In this document: piece after piece, positions 1 through 7,178 of the stretch
How the letters are laid out: every line of letters begins with the position of its first letter
Numbering within the stretch: the first letter of the stretch is position 1
Origin: Bryobacterales bacterium
Lineage (GTDB): Bacteria > Acidobacteriota > Terriglobia > Bryobacterales > Bryobacteraceae
Assembly (NCBI GenBank): GCA_016789785.1
Contig: JAEUQE010000004.1
Span: forward strand, 1-64,000
Direction of reading: 5' to 3'
DNA length: 64,000 nucleotides
Made by a program: the position numbers and the translations under genes
Notes under the pieces: generated by a model
Database searches by the model: none
What the model was told of the DNA's origin: nothing
What the model saw: the letters and a program-made list of their open reading frames with translations, nothing else

Positions 1-468
1 GATTGGGCGCAGGGCCGGCATTTTACGCTTACCAGCCCACCGTTCCAGATACCGCAGATCAATCGCCCGCACCGTACTTTCCGGCAACCCGAAGCGCCGT
101 GCCACCTGCCGCGCCGAAGCACTCTCACATGCTTGCCCCACCGCTTCTTCAAAGCGTTCGCTGAACGGTGCCTTGCTCGGCAACAGGGGCACCCGTTCCA
201 CCTTCACACCGCAATCCGCACACTTCACCCGATACACCTCTATGACCACCGTTGTATGGAGCGAACTCCACGGCAAATCCCGCACCTCGCGCTCGCTAAC
301 GTCGTGATAATCCTTGAACTTCCGGCCGCATCCGGAGCAGACCAACTGACGGTTCCCGCGCTTGCGCCGCACCCACAACCGCAACCGCTTTCCCGCTTCA
401 TCGATCTCGTGTCGGTAGACCCGGTACCCAGGCCATTGGAGGATCTTCGTGAATTCGTTCTCTGTCAA
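1..468 (-). CDS. ISL3-type transposase, N-terminal part (cut by window edge)
   Basis: The minus strand reads continuously for 156 codons and leaves the window at base 1. Two zinc-finger pairs (CSGCG and CADCG, about residues 41 and 76) followed by a helix-turn-helix-like stretch (ARQVARRFGLPESTVRAI) are the arrangement of the ISL3 transposase N-terminus. A TTG at 468-466 is taken as start because an in-frame TGA lies two codons upstream; only a weak GTGAGG precedes it. The DDE catalytic part lies outside the window, so whether the element is intact cannot be judged. I could not define its terminal inverted repeat in the bases after 468. Confidence 0.8.
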   Translation of the reverse strand, partial: MTENEFTKILQWPGYRVYRHEIDEAGKRLRLWVRRKRGNRQLVCSGCGRKFKDYHDVSEREVRDLPWSSLHTTVVIEVYRVKCADCGVKVERVPLLPSKAPFSERFEEAVGQACESASARQVARRFGLPESTVRAIDLRYLERWAGKRKMPALRPI

Positions 469-774
469 GCCTCACAGTCTACCCGAAGTGCCTCCTCTCA
501 AAAAAGCCGCACCATTCGCACATCGCTACAGATTCCTGCTCAGAGCCGGTTTGTCAGTCCTGCTCTCCGCTTCGTCGAACGCGAGTACGCAGACCGCGGA
601 CCCCATAGTTGGGTGTGGCCGCGACGGGGCTACGGGCCTGCGGGGAACCAAGTTACTAAGTCGACTTGCCGCGGACGTGATTGCGTGTGCAGGATTTGCG
701 CGCGGACGGCAACGGGTGCATTGGGGGACACCTGGCGGCGGGGCGAAAGTGGTTTATTTTCAACGGATTCCGGA
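469..774. other. Non-coding stretch between transposase and sigma-54 promoter
   Basis: I see no convincing gene here. The open frames that cross it have the composition of chance frames and no recognisable domain. It should contain the end of the insertion sequence. Confidence 0.4.
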
Positions 775-792
775 TTGGCATGGGGAGTGCAA
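775..792 (+). promoter_or_regulatory. Sigma-54 (-24/-12) promoter for the QNG-repeat protein
   Basis: TTGGCATGGGGAGTGCAA has GG at 777-778 and GC at 789-790 with exactly ten bases between, the spacing required by sigma-54. The -24 element TTGGCA matches the consensus well and the -12 element GTGCA has one mismatch. Predicted start of transcription is near 802, just before the AGAGGTG ribosome site of the gene at 818. A sigma-54 activator gene lies 2 kb downstream. Confidence 0.65.
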
Positions 793-817
793 TCGAAGAG
801 TGCAGAGGTGAACGACC

Positions 818-1108
818 ATGAAACACTCATTCCTGACACTCCTGACGGCGGCGGCGCTGACCTTTGGCGCGTCGAGCATGTATGCGATCGGTAAGGGCAA
901 GGGTCCTTCGGGGACCTGCACCAACTGTCCGAACGGTGGCGTTCCGAAGCGGGACGGCACGGGACCTGGCATGCAGAATGGAAAGCAGAATGGACCACAG
1001 AACGGATCGCAAAATGGTCCGGGCATGAAGGGGCAGCGCACGGGGCCACGGGATGGATCGGGGCCGATCCACACGCCGAGCCAGCAGGGACGGCGCGGCC
1101 GGCGTTAG
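818..1108 (+). CDS. Small secreted QNG-repeat protein with one CxxC
   Basis: A 96-residue protein with a signal peptide (residues 1-23) and a low-complexity mature part rich in Gly, Asn, Gln, Lys and Arg. It has one CTNC pair near residue 34, then about four QNG repeats separated by one or two residues, and ends in a basic QQGRRGRR tail. AGAGGTG sits 7 bases before the ATG. It lies directly behind a sigma-54 promoter and upstream of a histidine kinase and sigma-54 activator, so it is probably a target of that pair. I do not recognise a family; the CxxC could bind a metal or form a disulfide, but this is a guess. Confidence 0.7.
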   Translation: MKHSFLTLLTAAALTFGASSMYAIGKGKGPSGTCTNCPNGGVPKRDGTGPGMQNGKQNGPQNGSQNGPGMKGQRTGPRDGSGPIHTPSQQGRRGRR

Positions 1109-1142
1109 GTTCGCAGCAGGCGTGCGAATGACGGAGAATCGA

Positions 1143-1173
1143 GGGAGAGCCCATGAAGTGAGCGGGCTCTCCC
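1143..1173 (+). terminator. Hairpin after the QNG-repeat gene
   Basis: GGGAGAGCCC (1143-1152) and GGGCTCTCCC (1164-1173) form a perfect 10-bp stem with an 11-base loop. No T-run follows, so it may be a weak terminator or an attenuator that lowers expression of the genes after it. Confidence 0.5.
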
Positions 1174-1189
1174 AGATTGGGGGCGTGCG

Positions 1190-1606
1190 ATGAGAGGCGG
1201 GTTTTTCCTTCCGTGGAATTTGCTGGCAGGGTTCGCGTTCGCGGCGTTGGTGCTGGCGGGGCAACCGGCGAGGATGCCGGAGGCTCGGCGGGTGGAGGTG
1301 AAGGGCATGATCCACGTGGTGAGCGCCGATGGGCGCGGTGGACCACCTTCGCTTGTGGTGAAGTCGGATGACCAGAAGAACTGGACCGTCTATCTTGGCT
1401 CGATCCGGTATCTCATTGATCAGAACTTCAATCCAAAGGCGGGGGAGCGGATCGAGTTGGTGGGTTTTTCGCAGGCCGAAGGCGAGGTCGCGGCGGCGGA
1501 GGTGACGCTGCCGGCGTCGCGGAAGACCTTACGTCTGCGGGATGCGGAGGGCAAGCCTTTGTGGCGCGGCCCGCACAAGAGATCTCATTCCCACAAGTCA
1601 CCGTAA
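1190..1606 (+). CDS. Secreted hypothetical protein with OB-like core
   Basis: A 138-residue protein with an N-terminal hydrophobic segment (residues 7-24, LLAGFAFAALVLAG) that reads as a signal peptide. The mature part alternates short strands (VEVKGMIHVVSADG, PPSLVVKSDDQKNWTVYLG, GERIELVGFS) like a small beta-barrel of the OB/DUF5666 sort, and ends in a His- and Lys-rich tail. The TAA stop is directly followed by the kinase frame, so the two are probably co-transcribed. The strand pattern suggests a periplasmic binding or sensing accessory to that kinase, but this is inferred from position only. Confidence 0.6.
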   Translation: MRGGFFLPWNLLAGFAFAALVLAGQPARMPEARRVEVKGMIHVVSADGRGGPPSLVVKSDDQKNWTVYLGSIRYLIDQNFNPKAGERIELVGFSQAEGEVAAAEVTLPASRKTLRLRDAEGKPLWRGPHKRSHSHKSP

Positions 1607-1624
1607 GTGAAGGGCGGAGCGAAA

Positions 1625-2845
1625 TTGAACATACAAGCACAGCGAGTAACTCCGCTTGTACTTACGGTGATCATTGCGTTGCTACCCGTGCTGCTGATTG
1701 CGAGTGCGGTGCGGACTTACCGCCAGTTGGAGGATCAGCGGGCGGTGTATTTGCGCGGGCGCGTGGCGGCGGTTGCGGGGCGATTGGAGGCGATGCCGCC
1801 GGGACTGCCGGAGGATCAATGGATCGATGCGCTTTCGGAGGAGGAGCCGCATTTGGTGGATCTGGTGATCTACGATCGAGCATCGAGCCCGGCGGAATTG
1901 AGCGGCCTGTGGGAGGGGCGGGAGCTGTTCCGGACCGGGAAGACGATTGCCGAGGGGCAGCCTTCCTACCGGGGGTACGTTCCGTTTCATGGACCGCAGG
2001 GTCTACGCATCGCGCGGATCGATGTGGCGGAGGAAGCTTCGGAGTTTCTGGTGGCGCATGCACGGCATCATCTGGTGCTGGTGGGGCTGGGCGGCCTGAC
2101 GATTCTCATTCTCACGTTCGTGGCGGCACGTTTTGCGATGCGCGCGGCGATTGCGGAGCGGCGTCAACTGGAGCTGCAGCATCTGGCGCACATCGGGCAG
2201 ATGTCGGCGGTGCTTGCTCATGAGATCCGCAATCCATTGGGGACCATCAAAGGGTTTGCACAACTGCTTCGGGAGAAGACTGGCGATGCACATACGGCGC
2301 TGCTGACGCCGATTGTTTCGGAGTCGATGCGGCTGGAGCGCCTGGTGAAGGATCTGCTGCTGTATGGGCGGCCGGCGCAGCCGGTGTGGCAGGTGGTGAA
2401 TGCGGAGCAAATCGAAGCGATGGTTCGCATGCACGCGAGCCAGCTTCTGGATGCGAAGGAAGCGCGGCTGGAAACGAGCGTGTCACCGCTGACTGTGGAA
2501 ACGGATCTGAGCTTGTTGGAGCAGATTCTTCTCAACCTGTTGCGCAATGCGGCGGATGCCATGATGGGGCGCGCGGAGAGTGTGGTGCGCTTTGAGGTGG
2601 ATGGCGGCGAGGATGGTGTGATCCTGCGCATGCGAGACAACGGGCCGGGAATCGATGCGGACGCGGCGGCGCGGCTATTTGAGCCCTTTCATACGACGAA
2701 GGCGTCGGGGACGGGGCTCGGTTTGTGCATTTCGCGCAAGCTGGCGGAGGCGCTGGGCGGACAGCTTCAGATCGCCAATCAGGCCGAGGGGGGCGTGATG
2801 GCGGAAGTGCGGCTGCCACGGAAGACGACTCCGGCGGCATCCTGA
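1625..2845 (+). CDS. Sensor histidine kinase (NtrB-like)
   Basis: A membrane kinase that should phosphorylate the sigma-54 activator encoded next. It has a first membrane helix near the start (LVLTVIIALLPVLLIASAV), a periplasmic domain of about 110 residues, a second helix (LVGLGGLTILILTFVA), then a HisKA domain with the phosphoacceptor in AVLAHEIRNPLG (His 199 from this start) and a HATPase with N box LNLLRNAADAM, G1 DNGPGID and G2 GTGLGL. There is no PAS domain. GTG at 1607 touches the previous stop; TTG at 1625 is preferred because AGGGCGGAG lies 5 bases before it. The gap to the next gene is 12 bases. Confidence 0.88.
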   Translation: MNIQAQRVTPLVLTVIIALLPVLLIASAVRTYRQLEDQRAVYLRGRVAAVAGRLEAMPPGLPEDQWIDALSEEEPHLVDLVIYDRASSPAELSGLWEGRELFRTGKTIAEGQPSYRGYVPFHGPQGLRIARIDVAEEASEFLVAHARHHLVLVGLGGLTILILTFVAARFAMRAAIAERRQLELQHLAHIGQMSAVLAHEIRNPLGTIKGFAQLLREKTGDAHTALLTPIVSESMRLERLVKDLLLYGRPAQPVWQVVNAEQIEAMVRMHASQLLDAKEARLETSVSPLTVETDLSLLEQILLNLLRNAADAMMGRAESVVRFEVDGGEDGVILRMRDNGPGIDADAAARLFEPFHTTKASGTGLGLCISRKLAEALGGQLQIANQAEGGVMAEVRLPRKTTPAAS

Positions 2846-2857
2846 CAGGAGCGGGGG

Positions 2858-4222
2858 ATGGAGCAGATTCTCGTCGTGGATGACGATGCGGGCTTTCGCA
2901 GTCTGATCGAGGCGATTCTGACGGGCGAGGGCTATGCGGTTTCGAAGGCAGGTAATGTGGCCGAGGCGATGCTCGCGTGCCAGAAACGGCAATTCCATTT
3001 GGTTGTGTGTGATCTGCGCTTGCCGGATGGGGACGGCATCACGTTTCTGCGCTGGTCCAAGGAACACCAGGCGGCGACTCCGGTGATCATGATCACGGGC
3101 TTCGGCACGGTGGCGTCGGCCGTGGAGGCGATGAAGCTTGGCGCGGAAGACTACATTGGCAAGCCACTATCGAGTCCGGATGAGTTGCGCATTCTGGTGA
3201 AGCGTGCGCTGGAGCGAGGACGGCTGGAACGCGAGAATGCGCTTCTCCGCGAGGCACAGGACGAGGGCTTTTCGTGCGGCTCCCTGATTGCCGAGGATGC
3301 AAGTATGCGCAAGGTGATCGAACTGGTGCGCAGAGTTGCGCCGACGAACGCAACGGTTCTCATCACAGGCGAGAGCGGCACGGGCAAAGAGATCATTGCG
3401 CGCTGCATTCACAATCAGAGTCCGCGGGCGGGGCGTGCGTTTGTCGCGGTCAACTGCGCGGCATTGTCGCCGACTCTGATTGAGAGTGAACTGTTCGGCC
3501 ATGAGAAGGGATCGTTCACCGGGGCGACGAGCCAGCATAGTGGGCGCTTCGAGCGTGCCCACGGAGGCACGCTGCTCTTGGACGAGATCGGCGAACTGGA
3601 TGCGAACCTGCAGGCGAAGCTGCTGCGGGTGCTGCAGGAGAAGTCATTCGAGCGCGTGGGTGGTACGCGGCAGATCACGGCCGATGTGCGCGTGATCACG
3701 GCGACGCATCGGGATCTGCGGCAGCAGGTGGCGGACGGCAAATTTCGCGAGGATCTCTTCTACCGTTTGAATCTCTTTCCGATTGAGGTGCCGCCACTGC
3801 GCGCGCGCGGCGAGGACGTAGTGAAGCTGGCGAAGTTCTTCCTTTCGCGAGCGGCGCGGTCGATGAATAAGCCGGAGTTGTGTCTGAGTAAGGGCGCCGA
3901 GCGGGCGTTGCGCGAATACAGTTGGCCGGGGAATGTGCGGGAGTTGGAGAACACAATGGAGCGCATGGCGATTCTGTGCGATGACGTCGTGGAGGCGGGC
4001 GATCTGCCGTTGCAGTCAGGCACACCGGCGCGCGCGGTGCTGTTTCGCGATATCGAGAAACAGGCGATCTTCGACGCATTGAAGGCGAACAACGGCAACC
4101 GGAGCCGCACGGCGCAGCAACTGGGCATCAGTCTGCGGACGCTGCAGTACCGGTTGAAGGAATACGGTGTGACGCAGAGCCGGGAGGAAGACGGCGGCGA
4201 GGGAACCGAACCTCTTGCGTAG
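2858..4222 (+). CDS. Sigma-54-dependent response regulator (NtrC family)
   Basis: The full NtrC arrangement is present: receiver with acceptor Asp52 (VVCDLRLPDG) and conserved Lys102, AAA+ domain with Walker A GESGTGKE (171-178), the sigma-54-contacting loop GSFTGA (218-223; usually GAFTGA), Walker B LLLDEIGEL, and a C-terminal Fis-type helix-turn-helix (RTAQQLGISLRTLQYRLKEY). At 454 residues it has normal family length. It should be activated by the kinase just upstream and open sigma-54 promoters; two such promoters lie at 775 and 4294, either side of this gene pair. Confidence 0.93.
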   Translation: MEQILVVDDDAGFRSLIEAILTGEGYAVSKAGNVAEAMLACQKRQFHLVVCDLRLPDGDGITFLRWSKEHQAATPVIMITGFGTVASAVEAMKLGAEDYIGKPLSSPDELRILVKRALERGRLERENALLREAQDEGFSCGSLIAEDASMRKVIELVRRVAPTNATVLITGESGTGKEIIARCIHNQSPRAGRAFVAVNCAALSPTLIESELFGHEKGSFTGATSQHSGRFERAHGGTLLLDEIGELDANLQAKLLRVLQEKSFERVGGTRQITADVRVITATHRDLRQQVADGKFREDLFYRLNLFPIEVPPLRARGEDVVKLAKFFLSRAARSMNKPELCLSKGAERALREYSWPGNVRELENTMERMAILCDDVVEAGDLPLQSGTPARAVLFRDIEKQAIFDALKANNGNRSRTAQQLGISLRTLQYRLKEYGVTQSREEDGGEGTEPLA

Positions 4223-4293
4223 TGGGGTGCAAGGGCTGCACCGCGCGTGATGAGCAGCATGTTGCAAGTGACTGATTCCGCGTGGATGTGAAG

Positions 4294-4310
4294 TTGGGCG
4301 CAGGTTTGCA
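4294..4310 (+). promoter_or_regulatory. Sigma-54 promoter for the DUF2202 protein
   Basis: TTGGGCGCAGGTTTGCA has GG at 4296-4297 and GC at 4308-4309, ten bases apart, with a perfect TTGCA -12 element and a weaker TGGGCG -24 element. Transcription would begin near 4321, about 42 bases before the ATG at 4363. Confidence 0.6.
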
Positions 4311-4362
4311 GTAGTGAGAAGCGAAGCCGGACAAACGGTTTTTGTTAAACAAGGAGCTGACA

Positions 4363-4956
4363 ATGAAACTGCAACGGAGTCTGATTTCGCGAATGGCCGC
4401 CATGGTTGTGATGGCTGGCGTGATGGCAACCTCTGGTTTGGCGCAGGGGCCAGGCGCTGGTCCTGGACCTCGTCCGGGAGCACCTGGAACGCAAGTGGCG
4501 CTGGAGCCTGCAACGGCGGCGGAGATCCAATGGATGAAGTTCATGCGGGAGGAAGAGAAGCTGGCGCGTGACGTGTACCGGTTCCTCTATGAGAAGTGGA
4601 ACCTGTCCGTGTTTGACCGCATTGCGGGTAGCGAGCAGCAGCACTTCACTGCCGTTGGAACGTTGCTCACGCGGTACAAGGTGGAGGATCCGGTGGCGGT
4701 GGACACGCCGGGAGTGTTTGTGGATCAGAGGCTGGGTGCGATGTACGCGGAACTGACGGCAAAGGGCGCCGCATCACTGAAGGATGCACTGGAAGTGGGT
4801 GTCGCGATTGAGAAGGCCGATATCGACGATCTGAGCAAGGCTTTGCTGGAGACGAACAAGTGGGACTTGAAGCGGGTGTTCAACAACCTCAGCGCCGCTT
4901 CGTTCAGCCACCTGGATGCGTTTGAGAGCTATCTGGAGATTCTCGCAGCACTGTGA
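4363..4956 (+). CDS. Secreted DUF2202 (ferritin-like) protein
   Basis: A 197-residue exported protein. The signal peptide ends near SGLAQG, a short Gly/Pro linker follows, and then a helical domain contains the hallmark stretch MREEEKLARDVYRFL and a downstream SEQQHF, which give the Glu/His ligand pattern of ferritin-like DUF2202 proteins. The function of the family is not established; a metal or oxygen-linked role is inferred from the fold. ATG 4363 is chosen over the TTG at 4342 because AAGGAG sits 6 bases before it. The sigma-54 promoter upstream and the activator gene next door suggest regulated, possibly stress-linked, expression. Confidence 0.85.
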   Translation: MKLQRSLISRMAAMVVMAGVMATSGLAQGPGAGPGPRPGAPGTQVALEPATAAEIQWMKFMREEEKLARDVYRFLYEKWNLSVFDRIAGSEQQHFTAVGTLLTRYKVEDPVAVDTPGVFVDQRLGAMYAELTAKGAASLKDALEVGVAIEKADIDDLSKALLETNKWDLKRVFNNLSAASFSHLDAFESYLEILAAL

Positions 4957-4982
4957 GGGCAGCACACAGTGTAGTGGTTGAG

Positions 4983-5026
4983 AGCCGCTGGTTGCGAGGG
5001 ATCGCAGCCGGCGGCTTTTGATTTTG
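4983..5026 (+). terminator. Rho-independent terminator after the DUF2202 gene
   Basis: AGCCGC (4983-4988) pairs with GCGGCT (5011-5016); inside, GG/CC and TGCG/CGCA extend the stem with two G-T wobbles around an AGGGAT loop. TTTTGATTTT follows directly. It closes the sigma-54 regulon. Confidence 0.8.
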
Positions 5027-5261
5027 GGGATCGGGTTCGCGCGAGCTTCACAGCCCAATCGCTGACCAGAATGGACTGGATGGCAAGTCCCGGTAATCCC
5101 TTGACTGCGATCTGGGTTCCGGCGCGAATTCCGGCGAGAATCGCCGACGGTCACCAAGAAAAACTGTTGACCACAAGGAGTTTCCAGAGTATAACAAGGT
5201 GTCCGGAGTAGTCTCCCCGCCGATTATGTGGATGTCCAGATCGATTTTGACTGGAACTGAA

Positions 5262-5639
5262 ATGCAGCTTATTCTTGCAACAACCACCCAGAACAATGCG
5301 GGAGACAATCGCGTTGCGCAGGTGCTTTCTGCTGTTGACGCCGGTATCGCCCGCGACCTTTCCGTCAGAACGCTGGCTCAGTTGGCGGCTGTCTCCGAAT
5401 CACACTTGGCCCATCTCTTTAAGAAGAATACCGGTTCATCGCTGAACGCGTACGTTCAGAAGCGCCGGATCGAAGTGGCAGCCTCGCTTCTCTGCGATCC
5501 GGAGCGGACCATCAAAGAAGTTGCCGCCACTGTCGGACTCGCGAATACCCGCCGCTTTCGCCGCCTGTTTGCGCGCCACATGGGATGCGGTCCTGGAGAA
5601 TATCAAAAAAAGCAGAAAATGGCCGCGAATCAGACTTGA
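5262..5639 (+). CDS. Short AraC-family transcriptional regulator
   Basis: About 125 residues, almost all of it the double helix-turn-helix DNA-binding domain of the AraC family (SVRTLAQLAAVSESHLAHLF, then TIKEVAATVGLANTRRFRRL and the closing GCGPGEYQ). There is no sensing domain. The start is uncertain: GTG at 5199 and ATGs at 5226 and 5229 are also in frame, but the domain begins well after 5262. Its stop codon lies inside the -35 box of the promoter for the peptide operon, so it is the natural candidate regulator of that operon; this is inferred from position. Confidence 0.8.
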   Translation: MQLILATTTQNNAGDNRVAQVLSAVDAGIARDLSVRTLAQLAAVSESHLAHLFKKNTGSSLNAYVQKRRIEVAASLLCDPERTIKEVAATVGLANTRRFRRLFARHMGCGPGEYQKKQKMAANQT

Positions 5640-5663
5640 CTGAAACGTCTTCGAGGCTATAAT
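5636..5663 (+). promoter_or_regulatory. Sigma-70 promoter of the cysteine-peptide operon
   Basis: TTGACT (5636-5641) and a perfect TATAAT (5658-5663) are separated by 16 bases. Transcription would begin near 5670, leaving a leader of about 155 bases, with a CT-repeat run at 5751-5764, before the first gene. The -35 box overlaps the stop codon of the AraC gene. Confidence 0.75.
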
Positions 5664-5827
5664 CAAATTATTCAAGGGTTTCGCCCGCATAGAACGGCGC
5701 GAAACACGATAGCACGCAGGTTTTTCTCCTCACTCCTGCAAGCCCTTTGATCTCTCTCTCTCTCCCCCAGGTTCGCAGATGTTTAGCTATTGGCCCGCTC
5801 GGTCCCAGAAGGATGCGGAGGTTTCGG

Positions 5828-6337
5828 ATGTTCTCTGCTTCGGTAGGACGGTGCACGCGCGGTTCATTCGCCTGGTGGCGGTACTTGTGCGCGGCCTCGA
5901 TAGCGGCTGTTTTCGCGGCTGCGGCGTTCGATCAGTTGACGCACTCCACTGCGGGAGTCAACGCCCTGCGCACCCTGGTGTGGTTGCCTTCGGACTGGGA
6001 ACCGGCTGCTTTTTGGCTATTGACCGCGGCTGAGGGAGTCATCGCGATGGGGCTGCTGGTTCCCACCTGGCAGCGTGGGGCTCTGTACGCAGGCGGGCTG
6101 CTCGTAGGGGGATTTGCGCTGCTCCAGGTGGGCAATCTGGTAAACATTCCCGCTGCGAGTTGCGGCGCGCGATTTTCTCCCTTCCTGCTGCGCTACCCAT
6201 CGGCGCGGGATGTCCTGTTTCTGCTCTCGGTGTCCGCATTCCTATTGTTGATCGCTGAAAGCTTCCGCCGCGTCGCGGAGCCGGGCAACGTTCGGCAAGA
6301 AGCCGTTACCGCGCACGCGGAAACGGTCTCGACGTAA
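5828..6337 (+). CDS. MauE/DoxX-like redox-associated membrane protein
   Basis: A 169-residue inner-membrane protein with four hydrophobic helices (about residues 20-37, 60-80, 86-104, 126-145 of this start). The helix pattern and size fit the MauE branch of the DoxX-like superfamily; MauE helps mature disulfide-rich methylamine dehydrogenase. One Cys lies in the PAASCGARF loop and another near the N-terminus. GGAGG at 5817-5821 is 6 bases before the ATG, so this start is preferred over 5747 and 5813. It is the first gene after a strong promoter and precedes four 4-Cys secreted peptides, so a role in their thiol chemistry is a reasonable inference. No thioredoxin-like MauD/TlpA partner is seen. 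Confidence 0.72.
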   Translation: MFSASVGRCTRGSFAWWRYLCAASIAAVFAAAAFDQLTHSTAGVNALRTLVWLPSDWEPAAFWLLTAAEGVIAMGLLVPTWQRGALYAGGLLVGGFALLQVGNLVNIPAASCGARFSPFLLRYPSARDVLFLLSVSAFLLLIAESFRRVAEPGNVRQEAVTAHAETVST

Positions 6338-6340
6338 CCA

Positions 6341-6368
6341 TTTGCCCAATTCGATTTGCCCAATTCGA
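6341..6368 (+). repeat. Perfect tandem 14-bp repeat before peptide 1
   Basis: TTTGCCCAATTCGA occurs twice with no gap (6341-6354, 6355-6368), right after the MauE-like stop and before the AAAGGAG ribosome site of the first peptide gene. It could be a binding site pair or a recent slip duplication. Confidence 0.85.
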
Positions 6369-6380
6369 AAGGAGTCGCTC

Positions 6381-6602
6381 ATGTCTCTTACCGATGCCCC
6401 CAGCCCGCGCCGGATGAAGGTGCTTCGGCTGAGCTTCGCCGTACTTACTCTCGCCTCGGCGGGGCTAACTATGGGTTCGCGCCCGGCCAGCGCCAGTGGG
6501 GTTTCCTGCGCCACTGTTGGCTGCCCGGGCGGAAACGGCGCGCCGTGCGCCATCATCACCTCATCTTCCGGCAATTCAAAAGCCTGCTATTACCGTGACT
6601 AG
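6381..6602 (+). CDS. Secreted 4-Cys peptide 1 of 4
   Basis: A 73-residue precursor. A Sec signal peptide (RLSFAVLTLASAGLTMGSR) ends at an ASAS-type site, leaving a mature peptide of about 35 residues. The core follows the pattern shared by all four paralogues, C-x3-G-C-x-G-G-x(3,4)-C-A-x(10,11)-C with the last Cys five from the end; here the tail is CYYRD and the C2-C3 gap is one residue longer than in the others. It has a longer N-terminus than the others. ATG 6381 is chosen over 6342 because AAAGGAG precedes it. I do not recognise this family; a disulfide-stabilised secreted peptide is the likely product. Confidence 0.8.
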   Translation: MSLTDAPSPRRMKVLRLSFAVLTLASAGLTMGSRPASASGVSCATVGCPGGNGAPCAIITSSSGNSKACYYRD

Positions 6603-6648
6603 GTGATATCGGGGCAACCTCTTGAATGCGATGAAAGGAGCACTACAC

Positions 6649-6855
6649 ATGACCGTCACGAGAAGGAAGCTCGTCACTCTGCGCCTCGCCATGGCAACCG
6701 CGGCTCTGTCGTCAGCGCTTGCCACGATCGGAGCGACGCCAGCCACCGCAAGCGGACCGACGTGTCCCGGCTTGGGGTGTACGGGAGGGTACCTCATCTG
6801 CGCGACCCTCACGTATCCCAACGGCACTCGCGTCGACTGCCTGACCCAAAGTTAG
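6649..6855 (+). CDS. Secreted 4-Cys peptide 2 of 4
   Basis: A 68-residue precursor with N-terminal RRKLVTLRLAMATAALSSAL, a predicted cut after ATPATAS, and a mature peptide of about 33 residues with CPGLGC, TGGYLIC and a tail CLTQS. It matches the four-cysteine pattern of its neighbours. AAAGGAG lies 8 bases before ATG 6649; the in-frame ATG at 6622 has no such site. It lies 46 bases after peptide 1. Function unknown. Confidence 0.8.
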   Translation: MTVTRRKLVTLRLAMATAALSSALATIGATPATASGPTCPGLGCTGGYLICATLTYPNGTRVDCLTQS

Positions 6856-6864
6856 AATGCAGCC

Positions 6865-6896
6865 GTCTGACACGCACACACGGTTCTGTGTCAGAC
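6865..6896 (+). promoter_or_regulatory. Hairpin between peptide genes 2 and 3
   Basis: GTCTGACAC (6865-6873) and GTGTCAGAC (6888-6896) form a perfect 9-bp stem with a 14-base loop, ending just before the AAAGGAA ribosome site of peptide 3. There is no T-run. It could stabilise or end the upstream message, or partly hide the next ribosome site, and so set different amounts of peptides 1-2 and 3-4. Confidence 0.6.
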
Positions 6897-6914
6897 AAGA
6901 AAGGAACACAACCC

Positions 6915-7115
6915 ATGCAAACTTCGACTAAGAGGATTCGCCTTGCTCTTGCGTCGCTGTCCTTGTTTTCTGCCGCAGGAATCATGGCCGGGCCGGGGGT
7001 CGCGCCCGCCAGCGCAGCCAGCACGTGTCCTGGGGCTGGATGCAAGGGCGGCTCGGTCTACTGCGCTTCCATCAACGTCGGCGGAACGTCGGTGAGCTGC
7101 TGGAGCCGTTCGTAA
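6915..7115 (+). CDS. Secreted 4-Cys peptide 3 of 4
   Basis: A 66-residue precursor: signal peptide RIRLALASLSLFSAAGIMAG with a cut near APASAA, then CPGAGC, KGGSVYC and tail CWSRS. The signal peptide and core are clearly paralogous to those of peptides 1, 2 and 4. AAAGGAA lies about 9 bases before ATG 6915. A strong hairpin sits in the gap before it. Function unknown. Confidence 0.8.
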   Translation: MQTSTKRIRLALASLSLFSAAGIMAGPGVAPASAASTCPGAGCKGGSVYCASINVGGTSVSCWSRS

Positions 7116-7178
7116 GACGCAGCCACTAGTCATTCATCCGCCGCAACCGAATCCAACTCTCATCTCAAGGAGAAAGTC

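Noticed and set aside
449..894. Plus-strand frames across the transposase end
   Set aside because: They overlap the transposase on the other strand and the sigma-54 promoter, and show no protein motif.
5670..5827. Possible riboswitch in the leader of the peptide operon
   Set aside because: The leader has a CT-rich run but no stable nested stems or known riboswitch core could be found by eye.
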